A stretch of DNA of 64,000 bases from Ruegeria marisrubri (GTDB lineage: Bacteria; Pseudomonadota; Alphaproteobacteria; Rhodobacterales; Rhodobacteraceae): positions 62,001 through 126,000 of the forward strand of contig NZ_LQBQ01000002.1 of NCBI RefSeq assembly GCF_001507595.1, read 5' to 3'. A program made the position numbers and the translations under genes. Of this stretch, positions 53,738 through 63,469 are shown in pieces. The notes under the pieces are model-generated. The model did no database searches. It saw only the letters and a list, made by a program, of their open reading frames with translations, and was not told where the DNA came from. Each line of letters opens with the position of its first letter. Position 1 is the first letter of the stretch.

Positions 53738-54778
53738 TTAGAAGCTGAAGTACACACCAGCCTGGAAGGTGTCGTTGTCGTTCGACGCACGGCGGTAGCC
53801 GGTTTCGAACGATGCGCCGCCACCCAGGTCGTAGCTGTAGTGGATGCCGTAGGACGAACCTTCGCCGCCGTTGCCGGTTGCGTCGGTGTTGTCGGAACGG
53901 CCAGCAGCCACGTCGGTTGCCGAGACTGCGTCTTCGTCGGTGTAGAAGGCGACCAGGTTCGAAGCTGCGCCGATGTCGACGTTGCCGTAGATGCCCCACT
54001 TGTCGATGCCGTCGTTGTCGGCATAGGCGATGCGGGCGCCCCAGTTGCCGGCGTCATACGAACCGGTGACGATGGTCTTGTCTTCCCACATGTTGCCGCT
54101 GTTCTGGTGCGACACTGCGAAGGTCCAGCCTTCCCAGCTGTAGGCCAGCATGATGCCGAAGCGGTCTTCACCTTCGGTGACCGAAGTCAGGGTACCGGCG
54201 GTGTTGAAGTTCAGGATGTCGTTGTCCAGCGAGTACGAGATGTGGCCGGTGAAGCCGTTGATCGAGTACAGAGCTTCAACACCGTTCGAGCCAGCGCCTG
54301 CCGACGAATATGCGTCCCAGTTGAAGTACTCGTCGTTGACGTTACCAACGTGCGACACGAAGCCGGCGCCGTCGATGCCGATACCTGCGGTACGGGTCTC
54401 GAGGTAGACGCCGGGGGTGTTTTCGACTGCGCCGATGATGTTGCCGACGTTCACGCGCAGGCCTTCATAGACGACGCCGAAACGTGCGCCGTTGAAGATG
54501 CCGGTGCCCGGAACGTTGTCGCGGCTTTCGACCTGAGCGCGCAGACGTGCGTCGAATGCAACACCCGAATCGGTTTCTGCCGACATGTCGAACTGAACGC
54601 GCAGACGGCTGGTGATGCTGGTTTTATCAACGCCGTTGTAGTTGGCGTCGGTCATGCTCTTCGAGTTGCCGTCGTTGTAGTCCAGACCAAAACGGCCGTA
54701 GCCGCTGATACGAACGTCTGCAGCTGCGACGCTTGCGGTCGCGATCAGCGCAGTCGTTGCGAAGAGAACTTTTTTCAT
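53738..54778 (-). CDS. General porin of the alphaproteobacterial type
   Basis: 346 residues. Signal peptide MKKVLFATTALIATASVAAA, then alternating beta strands starting with DVRISGYGRFGLDY and ending in the aromatic FQAGVYFSF (terminal Phe). The 16-strand trimeric barrel lets small polar solutes through the outer membrane. Codon use is strongly biased, as expected for a very abundant protein. 268 bases upstream hold its promoter. Confidence 0.95.
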   Translation of the reverse strand: MKKVLFATTALIATASVAAADVRISGYGRFGLDYNDGNSKSMTDANYNGVDKTSITSRLRVQFDMSAETDSGVAFDARLRAQVESRDNVPGTGIFNGARFGVVYEGLRVNVGNIIGAVENTPGVYLETRTAGIGIDGAGFVSHVGNVNDEYFNWDAYSSAGAGSNGVEALYSINGFTGHISYSLDNDILNFNTAGTLTSVTEGEDRFGIMLAYSWEGWTFAVSHQNSGNMWEDKTIVTGSYDAGNWGARIAYADNDGIDKWGIYGNVDIGAASNLVAFYTDEDAVSATDVAAGRSDNTDATGNGGEGSSYGIHYSYDLGGGASFETGYRRASNDNDTFQAGVYFSF

Positions 54779-55046
54779 CTTGTTTCCCTCGGTTTCTATT
54801 CACATGCCCAAACCGGAGAATCCGGCGTGGATATGGACAGGGGTTTCGCTCTTTCACCCCTGATTTGGCAAGCCTCGGGCGCCACCGAAATGCAAAGTCG
54901 TCCCGGATGGTGCAGCTTTGCCACACTGGCGGCTTGCCGCCTATTGCCCGACGCCATGGACCCGTTTGCGCCGATGGATACGGACTTGCCCATATCAACG
55001 TGCTTTTGTAGGACTTCTGCACAACAAAGAATGGCGGGAGCCCCTG
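54779..55046. promoter_or_regulatory. Divergent space between the porin and the DUF3576 lipoprotein
   Basis: 268 bases that must hold the strong porin promoter and the DUF3576 promoter. I see no repeat or operator I can name and no credible small gene. Confidence 0.5.
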
Positions 55047-55553
55047 ATGAAACTTCAAAAGCCCTTGAAAGTCGCCATGTTCCTGGCCATCGGGGTCGGC
55101 CTGGCCGCCTGCGGAAACAGGGGTGGCAGCGTCAGCGTTGCAGATGCGCCACCCACGGATGACGGAATCATCGCAAACAACCCTGAAACCGCGGCACTTT
55201 CTTATGAAAAGTCCTCGATCTGGGATGTTTTCGGACCGAACAAGTCGGAACAGACCGGAAATGTGAATCGCTATCTCTGGGCCGCCTCGCTGGACGTTCT
55301 GAATTTTCTGCCCCTGCAATCGGCCGACCCGTTTACCGGCGTGATCATCACCGGCTACGGCACCCCTCCGGGCGGCGGCCGTTCCTATCGCGCGACGGTG
55401 CATATCAAGGATCCCGCACTCGAGGCGCGCTCGCTGTCGGTTGCGCTGCAGACAAGCGGCGGACGCCCGGTAAGCGCGGCGACGGCCCGCGCGGTCGAGG
55501 ATGCGATCCTGTCGCGGGCCCGCCAGATGCGGATCGCCGACGACAAACTCTAG
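55047..55553 (+). CDS. DUF3576 lipoprotein
   Basis: 168 residues. Lipobox LAAC near residue 20, then a Gly/Ser-rich linker and the conserved [10 protein letters not shown]...[14 protein letters not shown] core. The family is alphaproteobacterial and sits upstream of leuS and lptE in many genomes, which hints at an envelope role. The ATG at 55047 has GGGAG upstream. A terminator lies between it and leuS. Confidence 0.88.
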   Translation: MKLQKPLKVAMFLAIGVGLAACGNRGGSVSVADAPPTDDGIIANNPETAALSYEKSSIWDVFGPNKSEQTGNVNRYLWAASLDVLNFLPLQSADPFTGVIITGYGTPPGGGRSYRATVHIKDPALEARSLSVALQTSGGRPVSAATARAVEDAILSRARQMRIADDKL

Positions 55554-55580
55554 AATCCCGCGGCAAATCGCTCTATCACC

Positions 55581-55605
55581 ACGCCGGGTTCACGCCCGGC
55601 GTTTT
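55581..55605 (+). terminator. Terminator between the DUF3576 gene and leuS
   Basis: ACGCCGGG-N6-CCCGGCGT followed by TTTC. The T run is short, so termination may be partial. Confidence 0.75.
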
Positions 55606-55629
55606 CATTCATCAAGGATCAGGATCGCC

Positions 55630-58248
55630 ATGTCGCGCTACTCCGCCAACGAAATCGAAGCCAAATGGCAAGAAGCCTGGGACAAGGCCGGGATCTTCAC
55701 CGCGACCCGCAGCGCGGACAAGCCGAAATACTATGTGCTCGAGATGTTCCCCTATCCGTCGGGACGCATCCACATGGGGCATGTGCGCAACTACACGATG
55801 GGCGACGTGATCGCCCGTTACAAGCTGAGCACCGGGCACAACGTGCTGCACCCGATGGGGTGGGATGCCTTTGGAATGCCTGCGGAAAATGCCGCCATGG
55901 CGATCGGCGGCCACCCCAAGGAGTGGACCTACAACAACATCGCCGACATGCGCGGCCAGATGAAGCCGCTGGGCCTGTCGATCGACTGGTCTCGCGAGTT
56001 CGCCACCTGCGACCCGGAATACTATGGCCAGCAGCAGGCGCTGTTCCTCGACATGCTCGAGGCGGGGCTCGTCTATCGCAAGAACGCCGTGGTGAACTGG
56101 GACCCGGTGGACATGACCGTTCTGGCCAACGAGCAGGTCGAGAACGGGCGCGGCTGGCGCTCGGGCGCGCTGGTGGAGCGGCGCGAGCTGACCCAGTGGT
56201 TCTTCAAGATCTCGTCGATGTCCGAAGAGTTGCTCTCGGCTCTGGATACGCTCGAGAACTGGCCCGCCAAGGTGCGGCTGATGCAGGAGAACTGGATCGG
56301 CAAGTCGCGCGGGCTGGAATTTGCATTCGAGCGCACCGATGGCGGCGAGCCCATCACCGTCTACACCACGCGGCCCGACACCCTGATGGGGGCCTCGTTC
56401 GTGGGCATCTCGCCCGATCACCCGATCGCCAAGCAGCTTGAGGCCGAGAACCCGAAAGTCGCTGAATTCGTTGCGGAATGCCGTAAGGGCGGCACCACGG
56501 AAGAGGCCATCGAAACCGCCGAGAAACTGGGCTTCGACACCGGCATCCGCGTCAGGCACCCGCTGGACCCGAACTGGGAGCTACCGGTCTGGATCGCGAA
56601 TTTCATCCTGATGGATTATGGCACCGGCGCGATCTTTGCCTGCCCCGCTCATGACCAGCGCGACCTGGATTTCTGCCGCAAATACGACCTGCCGGTGATC
56701 GACACCTTCTTTGCGCTGGACGACGACACGCCGGTGGACAACGTCGCCTTCGTTCCGCCCAAGGAACAGAAGGTGCGCTGGGTGAATCACTTCGCCGGTC
56801 TGACCGAGGCCACCGGGCAGGAAGCCATCGACGCCACCATCGATTTTGCCGAGAAGGCCGGCTGGGGCAAGGGCGTCACCAAGTATCGCCTGCGCGACTG
56901 GGGGCTGAGCCGCCAACGTTATTGGGGCTGCCCGATTCCGGTGGTGCATTGCGACGACTGCGGCGTGGTGCCGGAAAAGAAGGAAAACCTGCCGATTCGC
57001 CTGCCTGATGACGTCACCTTTGACAAGCCGGGCAACCCGCTGGACCGTCACCCGACCTGGCGCGACTGCGCCTGCCCGTGCTGCGGCAAACCGGCCAAGC
57101 GCGAAACCGACACGATGGACACCTTCGTCGATTCGTCGTGGTATTTCGCCCGTTTCACCGCCCCGCGCGCCGAAACTCCGACCGATCTGGCCGAGGCCGA
57201 ATACTGGATGAATGTGGACCAGTATATCGGCGGTATCGAACACGCGATCCTGCACCTGCTCTATTCTCGGTTCTTTGCCCGCGCCATGCACATCACCGGG
57301 CACCTGCCGAAAAAGGCTTGCGAACCGTTCGATGCTCTGTTCACGCAGGGCATGGTGACCCACGAGATCTACCAGACCCGCGACGCAAAGGGCCGCCCGG
57401 TCTATCACCTGCCCGAGGACGTGATCGAACTGAACGTGGACGGCAAGCGCCAGGTGGTGCTGCGCCATGACCTGCTGGTCAAGGAAGGCGCCAGCGACGA
57501 GGAACTGTTCCTGATCGCCAAGAGCAACGACCTGGTGGTCGAAACCGTGCCGTCGGCCAAGATGTCGAAATCGAAGAAGAACGTGGTCGATCCGGTCTCG
57601 ATCATCTCGGCCTTTGGCGCGGACACCGCGCGTTGGTTCGTGCTGTCGGACAGCCCGCCCGAGCGCGACGTGGAATGGACGGCCGCCGGCGCCGAGGCCG
57701 CGCACAAGCATCTGAGCCGCGTTTATCGAATCGCGTCCGAGATCGCCGCTTCGGACGTGGCCGCCAACGCCGCCGACGAGGACTTGCTGCGCGAAATGCA
57801 CAAGACGATCCGGGACGTGACGAACGGAATCGAGTCCTTCGGCTTCAACGCCTCGATCGCCAAGCTCTATGCCTTTACCAACACCCTGGCCAAATCCAAG
57901 GCCGGCACCGCCGCCAAGACACAGGCTGCGAAAACGCTGGCTCAGTTGATGTCGCCGATGACCCCGCACCTGAGCGAGGAAATCTGGCAGATGCTGAGTG
58001 GCGAAGGCCTGGTGGCAACCGCCCCCTGGCCGGTTGCCGATGAATCCATGCTGGTGGATGACACGGTGACGCTGCCGATCCAGATCAACGGCAAGCGGCG
58101 TGCGGAAATCACCGTCGCCAAGGATCTGGACAAGGCGGAGGTCGAAAAAGTCGCGCTCAGCACCGAAGCTGTGCAGCGGGCGCTGGATGGGGCGTCGCCG
58201 AAAAAGGTTATCGTTGTACCGGGCCGGATCGTGAATGTCGTCGTTTGA
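55630..58248 (+). CDS. leuS: Leucyl-tRNA synthetase
   Basis: 872 residues. HIGH-type motif HMGH at 48-51, KMSKS at 644-648, and an editing (CP1) domain with TTRPDTLMG. Charges tRNA-Leu. It overlaps lptE by 14 bases and heads the leuS-lptE-holA operon. Confidence 0.97.
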   Translation: MSRYSANEIEAKWQEAWDKAGIFTATRSADKPKYYVLEMFPYPSGRIHMGHVRNYTMGDVIARYKLSTGHNVLHPMGWDAFGMPAENAAMAIGGHPKEWTYNNIADMRGQMKPLGLSIDWSREFATCDPEYYGQQQALFLDMLEAGLVYRKNAVVNWDPVDMTVLANEQVENGRGWRSGALVERRELTQWFFKISSMSEELLSALDTLENWPAKVRLMQENWIGKSRGLEFAFERTDGGEPITVYTTRPDTLMGASFVGISPDHPIAKQLEAENPKVAEFVAECRKGGTTEEAIETAEKLGFDTGIRVRHPLDPNWELPVWIANFILMDYGTGAIFACPAHDQRDLDFCRKYDLPVIDTFFALDDDTPVDNVAFVPPKEQKVRWVNHFAGLTEATGQEAIDATIDFAEKAGWGKGVTKYRLRDWGLSRQRYWGCPIPVVHCDDCGVVPEKKENLPIRLPDDVTFDKPGNPLDRHPTWRDCACPCCGKPAKRETDTMDTFVDSSWYFARFTAPRAETPTDLAEAEYWMNVDQYIGGIEHAILHLLYSRFFARAMHITGHLPKKACEPFDALFTQGMVTHEIYQTRDAKGRPVYHLPEDVIELNVDGKRQVVLRHDLLVKEGASDEELFLIAKSNDLVVETVPSAKMSKSKKNVVDPVSIISAFGADTARWFVLSDSPPERDVEWTAAGAEAAHKHLSRVYRIASEIAASDVAANAADEDLLREMHKTIRDVTNGIESFGFNASIAKLYAFTNTLAKSKAGTAAKTQAAKTLAQLMSPMTPHLSEEIWQMLSGEGLVATAPWPVADESMLVDDTVTLPIQINGKRRAEITVAKDLDKAEVEKVALSTEAVQRALDGASPKKVIVVPGRIVNVVV

Positions 58249-58726
58249 CCGAAGAACCCTGCTGATCTTGCCGCTGGCGCTGGCCGCTTGCGGATTTCAG
58301 CCCGTCTATGCGCCGGACGGCACCGCCTCGGCGCTGGACGGCAAGGTTCGGGTGTCCGCACCGAATTCCGTGGAAACCTACCTGCTGGTACAGAATCTCG
58401 AGCAACGGCTGGGTCGCAGCGCGAAGGCGGGCGGCGAATACGATCTGAAGGTCAGACTGACGACCAATACTCAACGCCTGGCCGTGTCCACGGCCAACGA
58501 AACCAACCGGTACAATATCATCGGCAGAGTGAACTATTCGCTGCAACGCTCGGCAACGGGCGAGGTTCTGGCATCTGGCGCGGTCGACAACTTCGTTGGT
58601 TATTCGGCCGCCGGCTCGACGGTCGAGACCCTTGCCGACGAGCGCGACGCGAAAGAGCGGCTGATGGTCATTCTGGCGGATCAGGTGGTCACCCGCCTCT
58701 ATTCCACTCTGGACCTGCCCGCATGA
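58235..58726 (+). CDS. lptE: LPS assembly lipoprotein LptE
   Basis: 163 residues. Lipobox LAAC with Cys19, then [10 protein letters not shown] and a short two-layer fold ending with [12 protein letters not shown]. It plugs the LptD barrel that delivers lipopolysaccharide to the surface. Coupled at both ends: overlap with leuS, and ATGA overlap with holA. Confidence 0.92.
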   Translation: MSSFDRRTLLILPLALAACGFQPVYAPDGTASALDGKVRVSAPNSVETYLLVQNLEQRLGRSAKAGGEYDLKVRLTTNTQRLAVSTANETNRYNIIGRVNYSLQRSATGEVLASGAVDNFVGYSAAGSTVETLADERDAKERLMVILADQVVTRLYSTLDLPA

Positions 58727-59751
58727 AGCTGAGTTCGCGCGAGGCAGAGGGCTATTTCGCCAAGCCGGACGCGGACAAGGCAGGGCTTCTGATCTACGGA
58801 TCGGACGCCATGCGGGTGGCGCTGAAACGCCAACAGGTGATCGCGGCCTTGCTTGGCCCCAACGCCGAAGAGGAAATGCGCCTGTCGCGAATCCCCGGAG
58901 GCGACCTGCGAGGCGATCCGGCGCTGTTGCTGGATGCGGTCAAGGCGGTCGGCTTTTTTCCCGGCCCCCGCGCCGCCTTTGTCGAGGATGCAACCGAAAC
59001 CGCCGCCCCCGCGATTCTGACCGCGTTGGAGGAATGGGCGCCGGGCGACGCCCAGATCATCGTCACGGCCGGGCAGTTGAAGGCCAGTTCGAAACTGCGC
59101 AAGGCGTTCGAGTCCCATCGCAACGCCTATGCAGTGGGAATCTACGACGACCCGCCATCGCGCGCCGAAATCGAACGGACATTGTCCGAGGCCGGCATTC
59201 GCAACGTTCCACGCGATTCGATGACGGCGCTGAGTGAATTGGCGGCCGATCTTGGGCCCGGCGACTTTTCTCAAACCATTGAAAAACTGGCCCTTTACAA
59301 GCGCGGCGACGAGTCCGAACTGAACATCGACGACATCGAGGCCTGTGCGCCGCGCTCGACCGAAGCGGCCCTTGACGATGTTCTGAACGTGGTCGCCGAA
59401 GGTCGTTCTGGCGAGATCGGCCCGTTGATCCAGCGAATGCAGGCGCAGGGCACGACCGCCGTCAGTCTCATCATCAGTGCGAACCGGCATTTCCGCACGC
59501 TCTATGCCTGCGCCTCGGATCCGGGGGGGCCGGCGCAGGGCATCGGCAAACTTCGTCCTCCGGTTTTCGGAAAACGCCGTGATCGGATATTGCGGCAGGC
59601 GCAGGGCTGGGGCGCGCCCAAACTGGAAACCGCCCTGACGGTTCTGACCGACACCGACCTTGCCCTGCGGTCCGCCGGACAGACCGCCCCGGCGATGGCC
59701 CTTGTCGAGCGGGCGATGATCCGTCTGGCGATGCTGGCCCGCGCGCGCTGA
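58723..59751 (+). CDS. holA: DNA polymerase III subunit delta
   Basis: 342 residues. LLIYGSDAMRVALKRQQV at the start, VGFFPGPRAAFVEDATE and the sensor-like LALYKRGDESELNIDDIEA. It opens the beta clamp within the clamp loader. ATG at 58723 lies in the lptE stop. Confidence 0.93.
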   Translation: MKLSSREAEGYFAKPDADKAGLLIYGSDAMRVALKRQQVIAALLGPNAEEEMRLSRIPGGDLRGDPALLLDAVKAVGFFPGPRAAFVEDATETAAPAILTALEEWAPGDAQIIVTAGQLKASSKLRKAFESHRNAYAVGIYDDPPSRAEIERTLSEAGIRNVPRDSMTALSELAADLGPGDFSQTIEKLALYKRGDESELNIDDIEACAPRSTEAALDDVLNVVAEGRSGEIGPLIQRMQAQGTTAVSLIISANRHFRTLYACASDPGGPAQGIGKLRPPVFGKRRDRILRQAQGWGAPKLETALTVLTDTDLALRSAGQTAPAMALVERAMIRLAMLARAR

Positions 59752-59834
59752 GGCGGGCGACGGGACGTTCCGTCTTGACGGATGCCGTTGGCGGCCCACA
59801 CTGCCTCGCAGAACCGACCAACAGGGAACGCAGC

Positions 59835-60431
59835 ATGTACAAAGTCTATGGAAAGCCCACCAATCGCGCCTTTCGCGTGTTGTGGCTGCTGGAAGAACTC
59901 GGACAGGACTATGAACTCATCCAAGCCGGCCCGCATGACCCGCGGGTTCTGGAACTGAATCCATCCGGCAAGGTGCCGATTCTGGTGGACGGAGATGCAG
60001 TGTTCTCTGACAGCAACGCGATCATGACCTATCTTGCCGACAAGCACGGGGATTTCACCTATCCGGCCGGCACCAAGGAACGCGCGGAACAGGATTCGCT
60101 GCTGCACGCGCTGATCGACGAGTTCGATGCGGTTCTGTGGGCGGCGACGCGCCACAAGTTCATCCTGCCCGAGGACAAGCGCGCGCCCAAGTTCATAGAG
60201 ACCGCGAAATGGGAGTTCGACCGCAATTTCCAGCGCATGAGCGAGCGGTTCAAGGGCCCTTTCCTGCAGGGCGACAAGATGACGATCGCCGACATCCTGT
60301 GCGTACACTGCATGAGCTGGGCCAAGGCAGCGGGTTTCCCGATGAATTCGGATGTGCTCAAGGCCTATGGCAAGGAGATGCGGAACCGTCCCGCCTATCG
60401 GCGCCTTACCGAGCAGACTCAGACGGCCTGA
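59835..60431 (+). CDS. Glutathione S-transferase family protein
   Basis: 198 residues. Thioredoxin-like N-terminal domain to about 75 with NPSGKVPIL and SDSNAIMTYLA, and a helical C-terminal domain with GDKMTIADIL. A detoxification or protein-thiol role is likely but no substrate can be assigned. The start follows AGGGA. Confidence 0.92.
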   Translation: MYKVYGKPTNRAFRVLWLLEELGQDYELIQAGPHDPRVLELNPSGKVPILVDGDAVFSDSNAIMTYLADKHGDFTYPAGTKERAEQDSLLHALIDEFDAVLWAATRHKFILPEDKRAPKFIETAKWEFDRNFQRMSERFKGPFLQGDKMTIADILCVHCMSWAKAAGFPMNSDVLKAYGKEMRNRPAYRRLTEQTQTA

Positions 60432-60432
60432 A

Positions 60433-61617
60433 CTAACCGGTCCGCTTCAGCCAGTCTGCGGCGGACCGGCCGGCCCAGCGCCCCGTGGCAAGGCAGGCGG
60501 TCAGCAGGTAGCCGCCCGTGGGGGCCTCCCAGTCCAGCATTTCTCCGGCGCAGAACACCCCCGGCAGAGCCTTCAGCATCAGCCCGTCATCCAGTGCCTC
60601 GCGCTTTACGCCACCGGCGGTGGATATTGCCTCGTCCAGGGGGCGCAATCCGGCGTGACGGACGGGCAGAGACTTGATGACCCGCGCCAGATCCTCGGGC
60701 TGTCGCGGCAGTGGGCGGGCGAACTCCATCAGCAGCGCGGTGCGCACGGGGCCGAGCTTCAGCACCTTGCGCAGGTGGTTGGACAGGCTGGCCTTGCCGC
60801 GCGGTTTGCCGAGGCGGCGGGTCAAATCCTTCTGCGAAACGTCCGGCAATAGGTCGATGGTCAACGCTGCACCCTGCCGCACCGGCTTGCAGATCATGTA
60901 GATGCCGCCGCCCTCGAGGCCGCGGGACGAGATCACCGCCTCTGCGCGCGTGCGGATGCCGCCCGCCTGCAGAGCCACGCCCTTGATCGGGGCGCCGAAC
61001 AGCGGCCGCATATGTTCGGACCAATCGACCAGCAGACCGGCATTGGCCGGTGCGAAATCGGCCAGCGCGACGCGGCGTTTCGCGAGGATCGACGCCCAGG
61101 CCCCATCCGAGCCGAGCCGCGACCAGCTGGCGCCGCCAAGCGCGAGGATCGTGGCATCGGGCGTGAGACCCTGCGGGCCCGACGGCGTTTCGAAGGTCAC
61201 GGTGCTCTCGTTCCAGCCGGTCCAGCGCCAGCGGGTGCGGATTTCGACACCTTTCTCGCCCAATCGGGTCAGCCACGCGCGCAGCAGCGGTGACGCCTTC
61301 ATCGCCTTGGGAAACACCCTGCCCGTCGATCCGGTGAACACCTCCTGCCCCAGATCGCGCGCCCAGGCCTGCACCGCCTGCGCATCGAAATCGCGTATCA
61401 TCGGCTGCAGCCAGTCGGCCGCCTCGTCATAGGCCCGGATCAGCTCGTCAAAAGGTTCGTCCTTGGTCAGGTTCAGGCCCGATTTGCCCGCCATCAGGAA
61501 TTTGCGCGCGACCGAGGGCTTGGCTTCGACCACGATCACGTCATGGCCAGCCGAGGCCAGTTCTTCTGCCGCCATCAACCCCGCCGGGCCGGCTCCGATC
61601 ACGACTGCCTGTGCCAT
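60433..61617 (-). CDS. NAD(P)/FAD-dependent oxidoreductase, HI0933/YhiN type
   Basis: 394 residues. FAD motif GAGPAGLMAAEELASAG at 8-24, GKSGLNLTKDE, the FTGSTGRVFPK strand and GEMLDWEAPTGGYLL near the end mark the HI0933-like flavoproteins. Function is unknown; possible reductase of a small metabolite. Stop lies one base from the GST stop. Confidence 0.9.
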   Translation of the reverse strand: MAQAVVIGAGPAGLMAAEELASAGHDVIVVEAKPSVARKFLMAGKSGLNLTKDEPFDELIRAYDEAADWLQPMIRDFDAQAVQAWARDLGQEVFTGSTGRVFPKAMKASPLLRAWLTRLGEKGVEIRTRWRWTGWNESTVTFETPSGPQGLTPDATILALGGASWSRLGSDGAWASILAKRRVALADFAPANAGLLVDWSEHMRPLFGAPIKGVALQAGGIRTRAEAVISSRGLEGGGIYMICKPVRQGAALTIDLLPDVSQKDLTRRLGKPRGKASLSNHLRKVLKLGPVRTALLMEFARPLPRQPEDLARVIKSLPVRHAGLRPLDEAISTAGGVKREALDDGLMLKALPGVFCAGEMLDWEAPTGGYLLTACLATGRWAGRSAADWLKRTG

Positions 61618-61679
61618 TCCTCTTGCCTCTTGCGTTCAACGGGGCAACGCTGTTGTGCGAGTGCCAAACGAGGGGCGAA

Positions 61680-61970
61680 ATGTCCGATCCCATCTGCCCG
61701 CTTTGCGACCGCCCGATCCCCGACGGGACCGGCAGCCTGCACCATCTGGTCCCAAAACTGAAGGGAGGCAAGGGCGGGCCGACGGTTCTGCTGCACCAGA
61801 TCTGCCACAAGGAGATCCACGCCACCCTGACCGAGGCCGAACTGGCGCGGGACTACAACTCGGTCGAGGCCCTGCGCGCCCATCCCCGGCTTGCGAAATT
61901 CCTGGCATGGGTCGGCAAGCGCCCGCCCGGATTCCGCTCGAAAGTGCCGGGCAGGCGGCGGTTGCGCTGA
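61680..61970 (+). CDS. Small HNH endonuclease-like protein
   Basis: 96 residues. CPLCDRP, LHHLVPKLKGGKGGP and LHQICHKEIHATLTE give the CxxC-HH-C-H layout of HNH nucleases, with the His-His and Cys/His metal positions kept. It has no partner domain and no intron or intein context; many bacteria carry one such copy. ATG at 61680 follows GAGGGG. Confidence 0.88.
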   Translation: MSDPICPLCDRPIPDGTGSLHHLVPKLKGGKGGPTVLLHQICHKEIHATLTEAELARDYNSVEALRAHPRLAKFLAWVGKRPPGFRSKVPGRRRLR

Positions 61971-61980
61971 ACGCCCGGCC

Positions 61981-62589
61981 CTAGCGGCACATCTCGGCGA
62001 TGCCTGCGGCGATGTCGGGCTTGGCTGCGACGCTGTCGGCAACCAGTTCGCGGGCCACCTGCATCACCGCGTCAGGCTCAACCACCCGATCCACGAGACC
62101 AAAGGCATAGGCCTCTTCGGCGGTGATCTTCTGACCCGCCATGAAGATCAGCTTGGTCCGCGCCGGACCGATCAGCGCCGCCATGCGCCTTGGGTCCGAC
62201 GGCTGCGGCAGAAACCCCAGCTTCATCACCGGGTAGAAAAACCTGGCCGCTGGCACGGCGATCCGCAGATCGCAGGCCAGAACCATGCCATTCGCGCCCC
62301 CGGCCAGCGTGCCGTTCAGCGCCGCCACGGTCAGGCAGGGCAGTTCAGCGATCGCGCCCGACAGCCTCTCCCACACGCCCGACGTGGCTAGCCCCGCACG
62401 GGCTTCGTCCAGATCGGCCCCGGCGCTGAACACCTTGCCCGCGCCGGTCAGGATCAACGCCTTTGCCTCGGTCGCGGCCTCGGCGATCTCGGCCAGCTCG
62501 GTCAGCATCGCCTCGGTCAGCGAATTGGCCTTGTCGGGACGGTTGATGGTGACGATCCAAAGACCGTCCTCCTTGACCAGTTCGATCAT
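61981..62589 (-). CDS. Crotonase-fold protein lacking both catalytic glutamates
   Basis: 202 residues, shorter than most enoyl-CoA hydratases. The oxyanion segments SAGADL (55-60) and GGANG (97-101) are present, but the position of the first catalytic Glu (PE in hydratases) is Val121 in FYPVMKLG and that of the second is Leu147. So the fold binds an acyl-CoA, but ordinary hydration is unlikely. It begins with ATGA overlap inside the dehydrogenase gene, so the two are coupled. Confidence 0.82.
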   Translation of the reverse strand: MIELVKEDGLWIVTINRPDKANSLTEAMLTELAEIAEAATEAKALILTGAGKVFSAGADLDEARAGLATSGVWERLSGAIAELPCLTVAALNGTLAGGANGMVLACDLRIAVPAARFFYPVMKLGFLPQPSDPRRMAALIGPARTKLIFMAGQKITAEEAYAFGLVDRVVEPDAVMQVARELVADSVAAKPDIAAGIAEMCR

Positions 62590-63335
62590 TTCAGCCCGAC
62601 CCGCTTGCGGATGGCCTCGTCGCGCAGCGCGATCTCGGTGCCCAGGAACTCGTCGGCATCCGAGGAACACATCCACAAAAGCGCCCGCGCGGGCCAGTCA
62701 GGCGGTATATGCGCCGACCAGTCCAGCTGGCTGACAGGATTGATGCCGCTGGCCTTGATCTCGCGCTGCATCTGCGTCGCCACGGTGCCCGGTGACAGGC
62801 CCATGGCGCGAATACCGTGATGGCTTTCTTCCAGGTGCAGGCATTCGGTCAGCATCGCCGCTCCGGCCTTGGACGCGCAATAGTGGCTCCAGGCCTCGAC
62901 CGGCGCGTGGGCCGCACCCGAAGAGATGGTCAGGATCGTGCCGCCCCCGGCCTGACGCATCACGGGCAGGGCCGCGCGCATGCCATAGAAAACGCCCTTG
63001 AGATTGATGTCGATGACACGACTCCAGCCGGCCGGGTCTGCCCGAAACATGTGTGAAATCGGCTCGACCACGCCGGCGTTGCCGATCAACACGTCCAGCC
63101 CGCCGAACCGGGAGACGCAGGCAGAAACCGCCTGCTCGACCTGCGCGTAGTCGCTGACGTCACAGGGCAATGCGATGGCCTGATCACCGATTTCAGCCGC
63201 CAGCGCCGTGATCTGGTCGCCGCCCCGGGCAACCAGCGCAACATTCGCACCGGCTGCGGCAAAAATGCGCGCCGTTTCGGCCCCGATCCCGCGGCTCGCG
63301 CCCGTGATCAGAACGGTTTTTCCCTGCATATCCAT
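62586..63335 (-). CDS. Short-chain dehydrogenase/reductase
   Basis: 249 residues. TGASRGIG at 11-18 binds NAD(P), IGNAGVV follows, and Ser139, Tyr152 and Lys156 (SHYCASK) form the active site. Substrate unknown; the coupled crotonase suggests a 3-hydroxyacyl or related substrate. Start 63335 has GGGACAG upstream. Confidence 0.92.
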   Translation of the reverse strand: MDMQGKTVLITGASRGIGAETARIFAAAGANVALVARGGDQITALAAEIGDQAIALPCDVSDYAQVEQAVSACVSRFGGLDVLIGNAGVVEPISHMFRADPAGWSRVIDINLKGVFYGMRAALPVMRQAGGGTILTISSGAAHAPVEAWSHYCASKAGAAMLTECLHLEESHHGIRAMGLSPGTVATQMQREIKASGINPVSQLDWSAHIPPDWPARALLWMCSSDADEFLGTEIALRDEAIRKRVGLK

Positions 63336-63469
63336 CGTGCTGTCCCTTTGATCCAGTGCCGGACTCGAGTCGTAACCCGCAAACGGGGAAAGGGTCCAGC
63401 CCTTCCCCCTTGACGCCCGCCGCCCCAAGGTCGACGATGCGCGCGAAATTGATCAAGAAGGGTTCCCTA

